From positions 1 to 45,826 of the forward strand of contig JAQGIF010000237.1 of the NCBI GenBank assembly GCA_028291345.1: a DNA stretch of 45,826 bases. Reading direction: 5' to 3'. Position 1 is the first letter of the stretch, and every line of letters begins with the position of its first letter. This DNA is from Rhodospirillales bacterium. Its GTDB lineage: Bacteria; Pseudomonadota; Alphaproteobacteria; BOG-932; Roseiterribacteraceae. Positions 15,787 to 23,730 of the stretch are shown here, piece by piece. The notes under the pieces were generated by a model. It worked only from the letters and a program-made list of their open reading frames with translations. It searched no databases and was not told the DNA's origin. A program made the translations under genes and the position numbers.

Positions 15787-16791
15787 CTAATGGATCGTCA
15801 GTACGATCTTCCCGATATGGTCGCCCGCTTCCAGCGCCCGGTGCGCATACGCCGCCTGCGCGAACGGGAAAGTCGCATGAATCAGCGGCCTCAGCCGGCC
15901 CGCTGCGATGGCAGGCCAGACCGTCCGGTACAAACTGTCCGCTATGGCGCCTTTTTCCGCCGGAGACCGGGCACGCAATGTCGATCCGGTTAGCACCAGC
16001 CTTTTTTGCATGACACGGAAGATCGGGAATGTCGCCTCCGTCCCGCCCAGGCTGGCGATGCTGACATGACGTCCACCAGGGGCCAGGGTCTCGATATTAC
16101 GCCGGACGTAGTCGCCGCCAACCATGTCGAGCACAACATCGACGCCGCGCCCACCGGAGGCGTCCTTCACCGCCTTTACGAAATCCTCGACCTTATAGTT
16201 GATTGCGAGATCGGCCCCCAGCCCGCGGCAGGCCGCGCATTTCTCCGGCGATCCCGCGGTCGTGAAGACGCGCGCGCCCAGCAACTTGGCCAGCTGGATG
16301 CCGGTTGTGCCGATCCCCGACGATCCGCCGTGGATCAGCACGGTCTGGCCGGCACCCAAATGTCCTCCATCGACCAGATTGGTCCAGCAGGTGAATAACG
16401 TCTCCGGCAGCGCCGCCGCCTCGACCATCGACAGTCCCGTCGGCACCGGTAGGCATTGCACGGCCGGAACCGCCGCATATTCGGCATAGCCGCCACCGGC
16501 CAGCAGCGCGCAGACCGCATCGCCGACCGTCCAACCGGTAACCCCGGCCCCCAGCGCCGCGACGGTGCCCGCGACCTCCAGTCCCGGAATGTCGCTGGCG
16601 CCCGGGGGCGGGGGATAATTGCCCTGGCGCTGCAGCAGATCGGGCCGGTTGATCCCCGCCGCTTCGACCCGAATCAGTATTTCGCCGGCCGCTGGCCGGG
16701 GTGTCGGGCGCTCGGCCGGCTTCAGGACTTCGGGTGCGCCCGGTTCGCTGATTTCAATGACGGTCATTGTCGGCGATATTGGTTCGGCCAT
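15787..16791 (-). CDS. NAD(P)H-quinone oxidoreductase, PIG3/Qor family
   Basis: A zinc-independent medium-chain dehydrogenase of the quinone-oxidoreductase/PIG3 type that transfers electrons from NADPH to quinones. The N-terminal GroES-like half has AAGINRPDLLQRQGNYPPPPG near residue 45; the Rossmann half has HGGSSGIGTTGIQLAK near 150. The start is uncertain: ATG at 16791 (weak GAGA), ATG at 16821, or ATG at 16767 (MTVIEISEPG), the last closest to the family's usual beginning. It is divergent from the SnoaL-OYE cassette. In relatives its divergent neighbour is DUF1192, which here lies 3 kb away. Confidence 0.9.
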   Translation of the reverse strand: MAEPISPTMTVIEISEPGAPEVLKPAERPTPRPAAGEILIRVEAAGINRPDLLQRQGNYPPPPGASDIPGLEVAGTVAALGAGVTGWTVGDAVCALLAGGGYAEYAAVPAVQCLPVPTGLSMVEAAALPETLFTCWTNLVDGGHLGAGQTVLIHGGSSGIGTTGIQLAKLLGARVFTTAGSPEKCAACRGLGADLAINYKVEDFVKAVKDASGGRGVDVVLDMVGGDYVRRNIETLAPGGRHVSIASLGGTEATFPIFRVMQKRLVLTGSTLRARSPAEKGAIADSLYRTVWPAIAAGRLRPLIHATFPFAQAAYAHRALEAGDHIGKIVLTIH

Positions 16792-16852
16792 CTGCTGTCT
16801 CAATTCTGATTGCGCATTCATCGGCTTGAACGCAGATTAGGTCGATAAACGC

Positions 16853-16887
16853 GCTGGGAAGTAAATGGCTAGGCTGGGAAGTAAATG
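16853..16887 (+). promoter_or_regulatory. Duplicated ribosome-binding site with 7-codon minicistron
   Basis: GCTGGGAAGTAAATG occurs at 16853-16867 and again at 16873-16887, a 20-base tandem duplication carrying both Shine-Dalgarno (GGGAAG) and ATG. The first ATG (16865) opens a seven-codon frame, MARLGSK, whose TGA overlaps the ATG of the real gene (ATGA at 16885-16888). The arrangement could raise or couple initiation on the first gene of the cassette. Confidence 0.7.
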
Positions 16888-17364
16888 ACATACGCCGAAC
16901 AGGTCGCCATCGAAGAGATCAAACGGCTGTTCGCCCGGCGAATCCGAGCGATGGATACCAAGGATTGGGTTCTCTACGATAGCTGTCACACGCTGGACGC
17001 AACCGTTGATTCCTTCGGCACCTTGCCGGAGGAGCAGCGCCCGGCTGGCTCCATTGCGCGCGGCAAGGACCAGATACTGGCGATGATCAAGAAGGTGGTC
17101 GATGGCAAGGTCAAGGTAACGACCGTCCATCATGCCCATATGCCTGAAATCGAGATCACTTCGCCCACAACTGCCAAAGGCATTTGGGCGATGGAGGATC
17201 TGCTGTGGTGGCAGAATGGCGATGTCGAGGAGCATCTGCGCGGCTTCGGTCATTATCATGAGACCTATGAGAAGATCGATGGCGCTTGGCTGATCAAATC
17301 GCGGGTGCTGACCCGCCTGCGCGTAAACTCAACACCGGACTTCCAGTCCTATTACTACAAATAA
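16885..17364 (+). CDS. SnoaL-like / nuclear transport factor 2 family protein
   Basis: A 159-residue cone-fold protein. The N-terminal helix AEQVAIEEIKRLFARRIRAMDTKDW is the standard SnoaL_4 opening, His35 lies in SCHTLDA, and a long C-terminal strand reads GHYHETYEKIDGAWLIKSRVLTRLR. Family members act as dehydratases or isomerases on steroids and polyketides or as small-molecule binders. It is first of four closely spaced genes (SnoaL, OYE, SnoaL, SDR), so a catabolic role on a cyclic ketone or aromatic is a reasonable inference. The start is set by the second copy of the duplicated ribosome-binding site. Confidence 0.8.
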   Translation: MTYAEQVAIEEIKRLFARRIRAMDTKDWVLYDSCHTLDATVDSFGTLPEEQRPAGSIARGKDQILAMIKKVVDGKVKVTTVHHAHMPEIEITSPTTAKGIWAMEDLLWWQNGDVEEHLRGFGHYHETYEKIDGAWLIKSRVLTRLRVNSTPDFQSYYYK

Positions 17365-17388
17365 CGGTTAGGTTCGGGGGAGCACTCA

Positions 17389-18534
17389 ATGACCGAAAGT
17401 AAGCATGGCGCGTTGTTCACACCGCTCACCGTAGGGGATCTCACGCTTAAGAACCGCATCGTCATGGCGCCGATGACGCGGCAGTTCTCGGCGGGCGGCG
17501 TGCCGGGCGAAGACGTCGCCGGCTATTATCGACGCCGGGCTGAGGGCGGCGCCGGCCTCATCGTCACCGAAGGTACCGGGATCGAAGATCCGGAGGCGCT
17601 CGACAGCCCCGCGATCCCGGCGATGTATGGCGATGCGGCACTGGCGGGCTGGAAGCGTGTCGTGGATGGCGTTCATGCGGCGGGCGGCAGGATATTCCCG
17701 CAGCTTTGGCACCAGGGAGCCCTGCGCGATGCCCGCAAATCCCCGACACACCCGCACCTGCCGGGCCGCCGCCCCTCAGGCCTGTGGGGGCCAGTCGGGC
17801 ATCATTCGTTACCTAAGGACTATATCGACACGGTAATCTCGCCGACCCGGCCGATGACGGAGGAGGAGATCGCCGACGTCGTCGTCGCCTTCGCCCGCGC
17901 GGCGAAGAACGCCATCAAGGTCGGTTTCGACGGCATCGCCATCCATGGCGGCCACGGCTATCTGATCGACACCTTCTTCTGGCACGAGACCAACTGCCGG
18001 AACGACCGCTATGGTGGCGGGCTGAAGCAGCGGGCGGAATTCGGGGCCGAACTGGTGCGCGCGATCCGGCGCGAAATCGGGCCGGACAAGCCGATCATGT
18101 TCCGCTTCAGCCAGCATAAGCAGCAGGATTATTACGCCCGCCTCGGTCAGACACCGGATGAGCTCGGGGTGATACTGAACGCGCTGGGCGATGCCGGGGT
18201 CGATATCATGGATGCCAGCATCCGGGGATTCGATACGCCCGCCTTCGAAGGCTCGGACTTGAACCTCGCCGGCTGGGCCAAGAAGCTAACCGGCAAGCTG
18301 TCCAGCACGGTGGGTGGCATCGGCCTGTCAAACCGGCTCGAGGAAATGTTCGCCGGCGGCGAAACCAAGGCGCTCGACAATCTCGATCGGGTGCTTGAGC
18401 GCTTTGACAACGGCGAGTTCGACCTGATCCTGGTCGGGCGTGGCATGCTGGGCGATCCCGCCTGGAGCGACCGGGTCCGCGCCAACGCGCCCTTGGCGCC
18501 GTTTGATCGCGCGGCATTGGGCCGCCTGACCTGA
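17389..18534 (+). CDS. NADH:flavin oxidoreductase, old yellow enzyme family
   Basis: A 381-residue FMN barrel enzyme reducing activated C=C bonds. LTVGDLTLKNRIVMAPMTR near residue 15 is the family N-terminal motif, QLWHQGALRD near 105 follows, and IHGGHGYLIDTFFWHETN near 188 carries the substrate-binding His pair, followed by RNDRYGG. VGRGMLGDPAW near the end binds the FMN phosphate. GGGGGAGCACTCA precedes the ATG. It lacks the C-terminal NAD(P)H/FAD domain of 2,4-dienoyl-CoA reductases. It lies 24 bases after a SnoaL-like gene and 10 before another. Confidence 0.92.
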   Translation: MTESKHGALFTPLTVGDLTLKNRIVMAPMTRQFSAGGVPGEDVAGYYRRRAEGGAGLIVTEGTGIEDPEALDSPAIPAMYGDAALAGWKRVVDGVHAAGGRIFPQLWHQGALRDARKSPTHPHLPGRRPSGLWGPVGHHSLPKDYIDTVISPTRPMTEEEIADVVVAFARAAKNAIKVGFDGIAIHGGHGYLIDTFFWHETNCRNDRYGGGLKQRAEFGAELVRAIRREIGPDKPIMFRFSQHKQQDYYARLGQTPDELGVILNALGDAGVDIMDASIRGFDTPAFEGSDLNLAGWAKKLTGKLSSTVGGIGLSNRLEEMFAGGETKALDNLDRVLERFDNGEFDLILVGRGMLGDPAWSDRVRANAPLAPFDRAALGRLT

Positions 18535-18544
18535 GGAATTACCG

Positions 18545-19075
18545 ATGAGCGATGTCGAGAAGCGGCTGGCCGCGCTGGAAACCCGCCTGCACGAATTGGA
18601 AGACCAAGTCGCGCTCTACCAACTAATGAGCGCTTACGGCCCCCTGGTCGATAGCGGCGACGCCATGGCCACGGCGGCGTTGTGGGTCGAAGACGGCATC
18701 TATGATTGGGGCGGCGGCACGCCACCGCAGGACGGTACTACCCCGGTGAAAGAGGGGGCAGCCGGCGCCGCCTATAATCAGGCGGCGATCGCCGACATGG
18801 TGCGCGGGCCCTATCATCAGGAAATCATCAATGGCGGCGCGGGGCATGTCATCGGCCTGCCTCATATCGTGCTGGATGGCGACACGGCGGTCGCGACCTC
18901 CTATTCCAGGCTCTATCGCCGCGACGGCGAGAACTTCCGGGTCTGGCGCGTTGGCGCCAATCGCTGGGAATTTGTGCGCACAGCCGATGGCTGGCGGGTC
19001 AAGAACAGGATCAACCGGGTGCTGAACGGCGGCGAAGAGCCGCGCGCGCTGCTGCGCTCGGGCATAAAATCATGA
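18545..19075 (+). CDS. SnoaL-like / nuclear transport factor 2 family protein
   Basis: A 176-residue protein with a predicted N-terminal coiled coil (VEKRLAALETRLHELEDQVALYQLMSAYG), then the NTF2-like core with DSGDAMATAALWVEDGIYDW, HVIGLPHIVLDGDTA and a C-terminal NRWEFVRTADGWRVKNR strand pair. The pattern matches SnoaL_4 proteins of steroid and aromatic catabolic clusters. It is only distantly related to the SnoaL-like protein at 16885. It overlaps the following SDR by four bases, so it is translated together with it. Confidence 0.82.
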   Translation: MSDVEKRLAALETRLHELEDQVALYQLMSAYGPLVDSGDAMATAALWVEDGIYDWGGGTPPQDGTTPVKEGAAGAAYNQAAIADMVRGPYHQEIINGGAGHVIGLPHIVLDGDTAVATSYSRLYRRDGENFRVWRVGANRWEFVRTADGWRVKNRINRVLNGGEEPRALLRSGIKS

Positions 19076-19863
19076 CGGGGGAAGCGGGCATGTTTCTGGA
19101 AAAATACGGTCCCTGGGCCCTGGTCATCGGCGGCTCGGAGGGTATCGGCTCGGCATTCTCGCGCAAGCTGGCCGAGCGGGGCCTCAATCTCGTGCTGGTG
19201 GCGCGCAAGCCTGGGCCGCTCGAGGAATCCGCGGCGGTAATCCGCAATCTGGGCGTCCAGGTGCGAACCCTGTCAACCGATGTCAGCAAGCCGCGCGAAG
19301 CCCTGGCGGCGGTGCGGGAAATCACTGACGGTCTCGAGATTGGCTTCATGCTCTATATGGCCGGCGCGAACCTGACGCGTGGCGTGTTTCCCGACGTTGA
19401 CCTCGAGTTGGCGCGCAAGGTCGTCGCTATGAATGTCGATGGGCAAATGGAATTCACCCATCACTATGCTGGGCTTATGAGGGCGCGGGGTAAGGGCGGC
19501 ATCGTGCTGGTGGGCTCGCTCGCGGGCAATGTCGGTTCGCCGATGATCGCGCATTATTCCGCATCCAAGGCGTTCAGCCGCATCTTCAGCGAGGCGATCT
19601 GGTTCGAGCTCAGGCCGTTCGGCGTCGATGTGCTCCATCTCAACATCAACTTCACCGCGACACCGGCAATGGTCCGGCTCGGCTGGGACGTGAGCACAGC
19701 CGAAGATCCCGAGGATGTAGCCGAGGAGGGGATTCAGCATATCGCCGACGGCCCCGTCTGGGTGGTCGGCGGCAAGGCCAATCAGGATGAGGCGTTGCGC
19801 CGGACGGCCCATATGCCGCGCAGCGAGGCGGTGGCCAGCGTCGTGCTGCCGCCCAGGAAGTAG
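19072..19863 (+). CDS. SDR family oxidoreductase
   Basis: A 263-residue short-chain dehydrogenase. The cofactor motif reads GGSEGIG near residue 20, an MAGAN segment stands for NNAG near 100, the catalytic Ser is in VGSLAGN, and YSASK is near 165. Arg in VARK after the second strand suggests NADP preference. The C-terminus differs from FabG, ending in a variable substrate lid. It overlaps the upstream gene at ATGA, though GGGGAAGCGGGC precedes an alternative ATG at MFLEKYG six codons later. It is last in the SnoaL-OYE-SnoaL-SDR set. Confidence 0.86.
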   Translation: MTGEAGMFLEKYGPWALVIGGSEGIGSAFSRKLAERGLNLVLVARKPGPLEESAAVIRNLGVQVRTLSTDVSKPREALAAVREITDGLEIGFMLYMAGANLTRGVFPDVDLELARKVVAMNVDGQMEFTHHYAGLMRARGKGGIVLVGSLAGNVGSPMIAHYSASKAFSRIFSEAIWFELRPFGVDVLHLNINFTATPAMVRLGWDVSTAEDPEDVAEEGIQHIADGPVWVVGGKANQDEALRRTAHMPRSEAVASVVLPPRK

Positions 19864-19875
19864 GAGGGCCTAACC

Positions 19876-20061
19876 GTGTTCGACGATTTGGAACCGCAGA
19901 AGCAAACCAAAAAGCCCAAGCCGCTCGACGACATGTCGGTGAATGAACTCAAGGACTATGTTGCGGCTTTGCAGGCCGAGATCATTCGAGTCGAGGCCGC
20001 GATCAAGGCCAAGGTGGCTCATATGGCGGCGATGGACGCCCTGTTCAAAAATTCCAGCTAA
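19876..20061 (+). CDS. DUF1192 family protein
   Basis: A 61-residue protein recognised as DUF1192: a charged N-terminus (DDLEPQKQTKKPKPLDDMSVNEL) then one amphipathic helix with DYVAALQAEIIRVEAAIKAK. The start is GTG at 19876, with GGAGGGCC ten bases upstream. Function is unknown; the helix suggests a coiled-coil partner. In relatives this small gene usually diverges directly from qor; here four catabolic genes intervene. Confidence 0.85.
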   Translation: MFDDLEPQKQTKKPKPLDDMSVNELKDYVAALQAEIIRVEAAIKAKVAHMAAMDALFKNSS

Positions 20062-20198
20062 GCCGTAGAGTAATAAACACGGAGCCAGAGCCGAATAGGA
20101 GCGAGTGGGACAAGGCGATGAGCTTCGCACCCAAAATTGTCATTTATGCGCGGGTTTCCGACGCAAACCACCTGCGTGGAGCGACCGTCCAAAAACCA

Positions 20199-22025
20199 AT
20201 GTCTCGCTTGATTCCAACCTTATTCTTGATGGCAGCTTTGCTTTCCATACCGCTGCACGCTGCCGAAACACCCGCTTCACCGTCGAACCTTCAAGAAGGC
20301 GCGGCACTTTACGGCCTGCGTTGTGCCGTATGCCACGACAACCCGCAGTTACGCTTGTTAACGCGATTCGATATTCAGACGTGGGCGGCCGATGATTTGG
20401 CTCGGACTCTGACGGTAGGGTCGATGCGAGAACAGGCAGCTGGGCTGGGAGGAGACCAGATCCGATCCTTGGTGATTTATCTGACTGGGACGCGTCCCAA
20501 CATCGCGATAGTGCCGAATCCGTACTCAAATTCTTGTAAGGATCGAAAGGGCGCTATTCGGCTCGACGGTACTCAGTGGAACGGATGGGGGCGCGATCTC
20601 GAGGATTCCCGCTATCAGCCGCAGCCCGGCCTGAATGTTCACGACGTGCCGAGACTCGATGTTAAATGGGCGTTTGCCTATCCGGGCGGGGCCTATGGTC
20701 AGCCGGTTGTCGTCGGTGACCGAGTCTATATCACCAGCAAAAATGGGCAAATCTTTTCGCTCGATGCGCAAAGCGGTTGCACCTATTGGACGTATGACGC
20801 TGGAGTTGCGGTCAGAACTGCAATCACGATCGGCGTCATATCGTATTCAACGCCCCGCAAGTTTGCCGCCTACTTCGGCGATGAAAACGGTTCTGTCCAC
20901 GCACTCGACGCCACAACTGGAAGGCCGCTTTGGTCAACGCAGGTCGACGACCACCCAACCGCGAGAATTTTGGGTTCTCCAAAGCTTTATGACAGACGAC
21001 TGTACGTCCCGGTATCCTCGCTAGAGGAAGTGGCCGCGGCAAATCCCCAGTATCGGTGTTGCACATTCCGCGGGAGCGTTGTCTCGATTAACGCGATGAC
21101 TGGCAGGCTGATCTGGAAGACCCATACGATTCAGCGAGAACCAAAGCCATTCAAAACCAATTCTGCCGGAACGCAGATGTATGGGCCTGCCGGCGCCGCG
21201 GTCTGGTCGTCTCCAACCATCGATGCGAAGCGCAAGCTCGTCTATGTCGGAACAGGTGATTCCTACACCGCCGTTCCCACAGACGCCTCGGATGCGATTG
21301 TTGCGTTCGATCTGGAAACCGGCAAACGCAAGTGGGTAAGTCAGGTCAGGCCAGATGATGCTTGGGTGTTCGGCTGCACAGCGAACGGCCGGGGCAACTG
21401 TCCCGAACCGCTCGGGCCCGATTTTGATTTTGGAAGTTCGCCCATTCTGGCGCCGCAGCCCGGCGGCAGGCAAATCATCCTCGCCGCAGCAAAGTCTGGG
21501 GTTGTTTACGCGTTCGATCCAGACAGGCGCGGAACAATCCTATGGCAGGCCAAGCTGGGTGAGGGAAGCGGGAGCGCCGTCATATGGGGTCCGGCCGCAG
21601 ATGGCGAAAACCTTTACGTCGCCACGGCAAACCCTGAAAGCGAATCCGGCCTCACGGCATTGAGGATCACGACGGGCGAACAGGTTTGGCACACGGTGGC
21701 GGCACCGCCCTCTTGCGATTGGGGTGCAGCGAACTGTTATCAGGCCCAACCCGCCGCCCTCACGGTTATTCCAGGCGCAGTATTTTCCGGCGCGTTGGAT
21801 GGGCATCTTCGAGCTTATTCGACGGAGACTGGAAAAATTATCTGGAACTTCGATACCGCCAAGTCCTATGACGCAGTAAATGGTGGGCTCGCCAGAGGTG
21901 GAAGTCTCGACGGCGGCGCGCAGACAATTGCCAATGGAGTGCTGTACGTGACCTCGGGGAGCCATACCGCGAACTCCCCGCATCCGGGTAACGCGCTCCT
22001 TGCGCTCACAGTAGACGGCGAGTGA
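20199..22025 (+). CDS. Polyvinyl-alcohol-dehydrogenase-like cytochrome c/PQQ quinoprotein
   Basis: A 608-residue secreted protein. A signal peptide (residues 1-22, ending LHAAE) is followed by a single-heme cytochrome c domain with CAVCH at 42-46. After about residue 125 comes a PQQ-type beta-propeller with repeats such as SLDAQSG, ALDATTGRPLW and AFDLETGKRKW. A vicinal Cys pair in YRCCTFRGSVVS is the disulfide typical of PQQ dehydrogenases. This domain order is that of periplasmic polyvinyl alcohol dehydrogenase, which oxidises secondary alcohols and passes electrons to the heme. The ATG at 20199 gives a proper signal peptide; an ATG at 20118 would add 27 residues. Base composition looks more AT-rich than in neighbours, suggesting transfer. 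Confidence 0.8.
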   Translation: MSRLIPTLFLMAALLSIPLHAAETPASPSNLQEGAALYGLRCAVCHDNPQLRLLTRFDIQTWAADDLARTLTVGSMREQAAGLGGDQIRSLVIYLTGTRPNIAIVPNPYSNSCKDRKGAIRLDGTQWNGWGRDLEDSRYQPQPGLNVHDVPRLDVKWAFAYPGGAYGQPVVVGDRVYITSKNGQIFSLDAQSGCTYWTYDAGVAVRTAITIGVISYSTPRKFAAYFGDENGSVHALDATTGRPLWSTQVDDHPTARILGSPKLYDRRLYVPVSSLEEVAAANPQYRCCTFRGSVVSINAMTGRLIWKTHTIQREPKPFKTNSAGTQMYGPAGAAVWSSPTIDAKRKLVYVGTGDSYTAVPTDASDAIVAFDLETGKRKWVSQVRPDDAWVFGCTANGRGNCPEPLGPDFDFGSSPILAPQPGGRQIILAAAKSGVVYAFDPDRRGTILWQAKLGEGSGSAVIWGPAADGENLYVATANPESESGLTALRITTGEQVWHTVAAPPSCDWGAANCYQAQPAALTVIPGAVFSGALDGHLRAYSTETGKIIWNFDTAKSYDAVNGGLARGGSLDGGAQTIANGVLYVTSGSHTANSPHPGNALLALTVDGE

Positions 22026-22194
22026 GATCGCCAATCCTCGGAATCCAACCCTCCGAATATTGAAATCGAGGATGATGAAATAACGGGAACGTCGTCGGCC
22101 GCATTGAAATCGCCGATTTGTCGCACGATTTCCTACAGAAGGCATCGAGCATATCGGCTTCCCAGCCCGTAAGCCGGGGGTACTGAGGATTGTA

Positions 22195-22542
22195 ATGAAG
22201 CTGTCGCTGGCCGCTTGGGGGGTCGCCTGTATATCTTTTCCCGCCATGGGTGCGGTGGTTCAAAGTGGACCGAGTGCGATTCAGACCTTCTATAGCTACG
22301 AAAGCGATGTAGCTCTTTTCATCGAGAACCGTCCAAAGGGATGTGAGGATGGATTCTGGATCCGGCATTCCGATCCCCAATATTCAGAGAATCTCAGGAT
22401 CATCAACTCGGCGGCCCATGCGGGTGTCAAAATATCCGTAAAAGCGTTCGACGATCAGACGTGGCCTCTTTTCCAAGGTAAGGTCTGCCGCGTTCAGTCT
22501 ATTGCGATGGAGAACCCGCCGCCAAGTTCACCTGAACAGTAG
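22195..22542 (+). CDS. Small secreted protein, unknown
   Basis: A 115-residue protein with a signal peptide ending around FPAMGA (residue 20). The mature part has two cysteines, in PKGCEDGFWIRHSDP and GKVCRVQSI, likely to form a disulfide in the periplasm. GAGGATTGTA precedes the ATG. I cannot name the family. It follows the quinoprotein on the same strand after 169 bases, with similarly AT-richer composition, so it may have arrived with it. Confidence 0.7.
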   Translation: MKLSLAAWGVACISFPAMGAVVQSGPSAIQTFYSYESDVALFIENRPKGCEDGFWIRHSDPQYSENLRIINSAAHAGVKISVKAFDDQTWPLFQGKVCRVQSIAMENPPPSSPEQ

Positions 22543-22616
22543 GCTGATAGCCAGCGTCGACTCGCGCGGATCGCCTCCAACGTGCACTGGTATGCTAGTC
22601 AGAAAGCGGGGCACAT

Positions 22617-22650
22617 GAGAAAACGGCGCCCCCTGATGGGAGCGCCGTTC
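22617..22650 (-). terminator. Terminator after hsp20
   Basis: On the minus strand AACGGCGC and GCGCCGTT form an 8-base-pair stem with a further CCC/GGG inside, followed by TTTTC. It lies 23 bases beyond the Hsp20 stop. The reverse orientation could also serve the plus-strand gene ending at 22542. Confidence 0.75.
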
Positions 22651-22672
22651 CTTTAGTTGGAAACCAACTTGA

Positions 22673-23128
22673 TTAGGCGGCTTGCTTCTGCTCGATCGTC
22701 GGTTGGTTCGCGACCGCCGCGATCTCGATCTTACGGGGCTTCAGCGCCTCGGGAATGCGGCGGACCAGCTCGATATGGAGCAGGCCGTTCACGAGGTGAG
22801 CGGTCTCGACCTCGACATGCTCGGCAAGCTGGAAGCGGCGCTCGAAAGCGCGTCCGGCGATGCCGCGATGCAAGTACTGCGCGCCTTCGGGCTCAGGCTG
22901 AGCCTTGCCTTTAACAGTCAGCGCATTGTTCTCGACGGTGATATCAACGTCACCCTCGCCGAAACCGGCGACCGCCATCGTGATTCGGTAGGCATTCTCG
23001 CCGAGTTTTTCGATATTGTAGGGCGGATAAGCGACAGCGTCGGTTGCCTGAGAGGCCTCGATCAACCGGCTGAGCCGGTCAAAGCCGACCGACGAACGGA
23101 ATAAGGGCGACAGATCGTAAGTACGCAT
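22673..23128 (-). CDS. Small heat shock protein, Hsp20 family
   Basis: A 151-residue alpha-crystallin-type chaperone that holds unfolding proteins in the cytoplasm. The N-terminus MRTYDLSPLFRSSVGFDRL is the IbpA/class A form. The alpha-crystallin domain spans about 35-130 with YNIEKLGENAYRITMAVAGF, LTVKGKA and a GLLHIELVR segment before the C-terminal extension. The ATG at 23126-23128 follows a strong AAGGAGGATATCC. Heat control is indicated by a sigma-32-like promoter and a structured leader upstream. The longer frame to 23275 runs through the leader and was rejected. Confidence 0.94.
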   Translation of the reverse strand: MRTYDLSPLFRSSVGFDRLSRLIEASQATDAVAYPPYNIEKLGENAYRITMAVAGFGEGDVDITVENNALTVKGKAQPEPEGAQYLHRGIAGRAFERRFQLAEHVEVETAHLVNGLLHIELVRRIPEALKPRKIEIAAVANQPTIEQKQAA

Positions 23129-23213
23129 GGATATCCTCCTTGAGCGACACCAAAACGGCCCACCACAATGGTCGGACCTATTCGAAATGACGGCCCCGAG
23201 CGGGCACCGCCAT
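23129..23213 (-). ncRNA. ROSE-like RNA thermometer in hsp20 leader
   Basis: The leader just before hsp20 has the layout of ROSE thermometers. A 3' hairpin is possible in which GCUC faces GGAGG over a tiny loop (UCGCUCAAGGAGGAU), hiding the Shine-Dalgarno through weak and G-G pairs. Upstream, GGUCC-G-ACCA-UUG-UGGU-GGGCC (23157-23178) makes a strong stem. The pairing is my reading by eye, not a computed fold; ROSE elements before hsp20 genes are established in alphaproteobacteria. Confidence 0.5.
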
Positions 23214-23220
23214 GCACTCA

Positions 23221-23248
23221 AGATGGATAGGTGGAATTTGATTTCAAG
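23221..23248 (-). promoter_or_regulatory. Sigma-32-type heat shock promoter
   Basis: On the minus strand CTTGAAA (23242-23248) is followed after 13 bases by ATCCATCT (23221-23228), close to the CTTGAAA and CCCCATnT consensus of RpoH. It would start a leader of about 85 bases before hsp20. Confidence 0.65.
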
Positions 23249-23273
23249 AGGTTTTTTGCGTTTTGACCCCAGC

Positions 23274-23302
23274 AAAAGCCGCCGGACTTTTGATCCGGCG
23301 GC
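23274..23302 (-). terminator. Terminator after rpmE
   Basis: Minus strand GCCGCCGGA-TCAAAAG-TCCGGCGGC followed by TTTTG: a perfect 9-base-pair stem with a T-run. It sits 41 bases after the L31 stop and separates it from the hsp20 promoter. Confidence 0.85.
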
Positions 23303-23342
23303 GTGCTCAATTCCCCCGATCAGACCGAACTGGTCCAGGAGT

Positions 23343-23579
23343 TCAGGTGTTGTCTTTCTTCAGGCCGAAGCCCTGGAAGCGCTTGTTGAAGCGCGCGAGC
23401 TGGCCGCCGGTGTCGAGTATCTTGCCAGCGCCGCCGGTCCAGGCCGGATGGGTCCGCGGATCGACGTCGAGGCGAATCGTGTCGCCTTCTTTCCCGTAGG
23501 TGCTACGGGTTTGGAAACTGCTCCCATCGGTCAGCACCACGTTAATGGTGTGATAATCGGGATGGATGTCTTTCTTCAT
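23343..23579 (-). CDS. rpmE: 50S ribosomal protein L31
   Basis: A 78-residue L31 beginning [19 protein letters not shown]. The zinc-binding CxxC of the metal-bound form is absent, so it is the cysteine-free type. HPAWTG near residue 44 and [15 protein letters not shown] at the C-terminus are typical. The start at 23579 has GAGAG upstream. It is divergent from the region leading to the ABC exporter, a neighbour I recall from other sphingomonads, and is followed by its own terminator. Confidence 0.94.
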   Translation of the reverse strand: MKKDIHPDYHTINVVLTDGSSFQTRSTYGKEGDTIRLDVDPRTHPAWTGGAGKILDTGGQLARFNKRFQGFGLKKDNT

Positions 23580-23730
23580 GGCGGGGCTCTCTTCTCGAAG
23601 CCGGTGCGTATACTTCTTTAATGGGCGGAGCGCAACTGCGGGTGCTGTTCCGATTTCACAAGTTCGAGTGAAAAACGGCATGATCTGGGAATGTCGGACG
23701 ACGTTATGGCATTCATGGAAGCCGCCTGAC

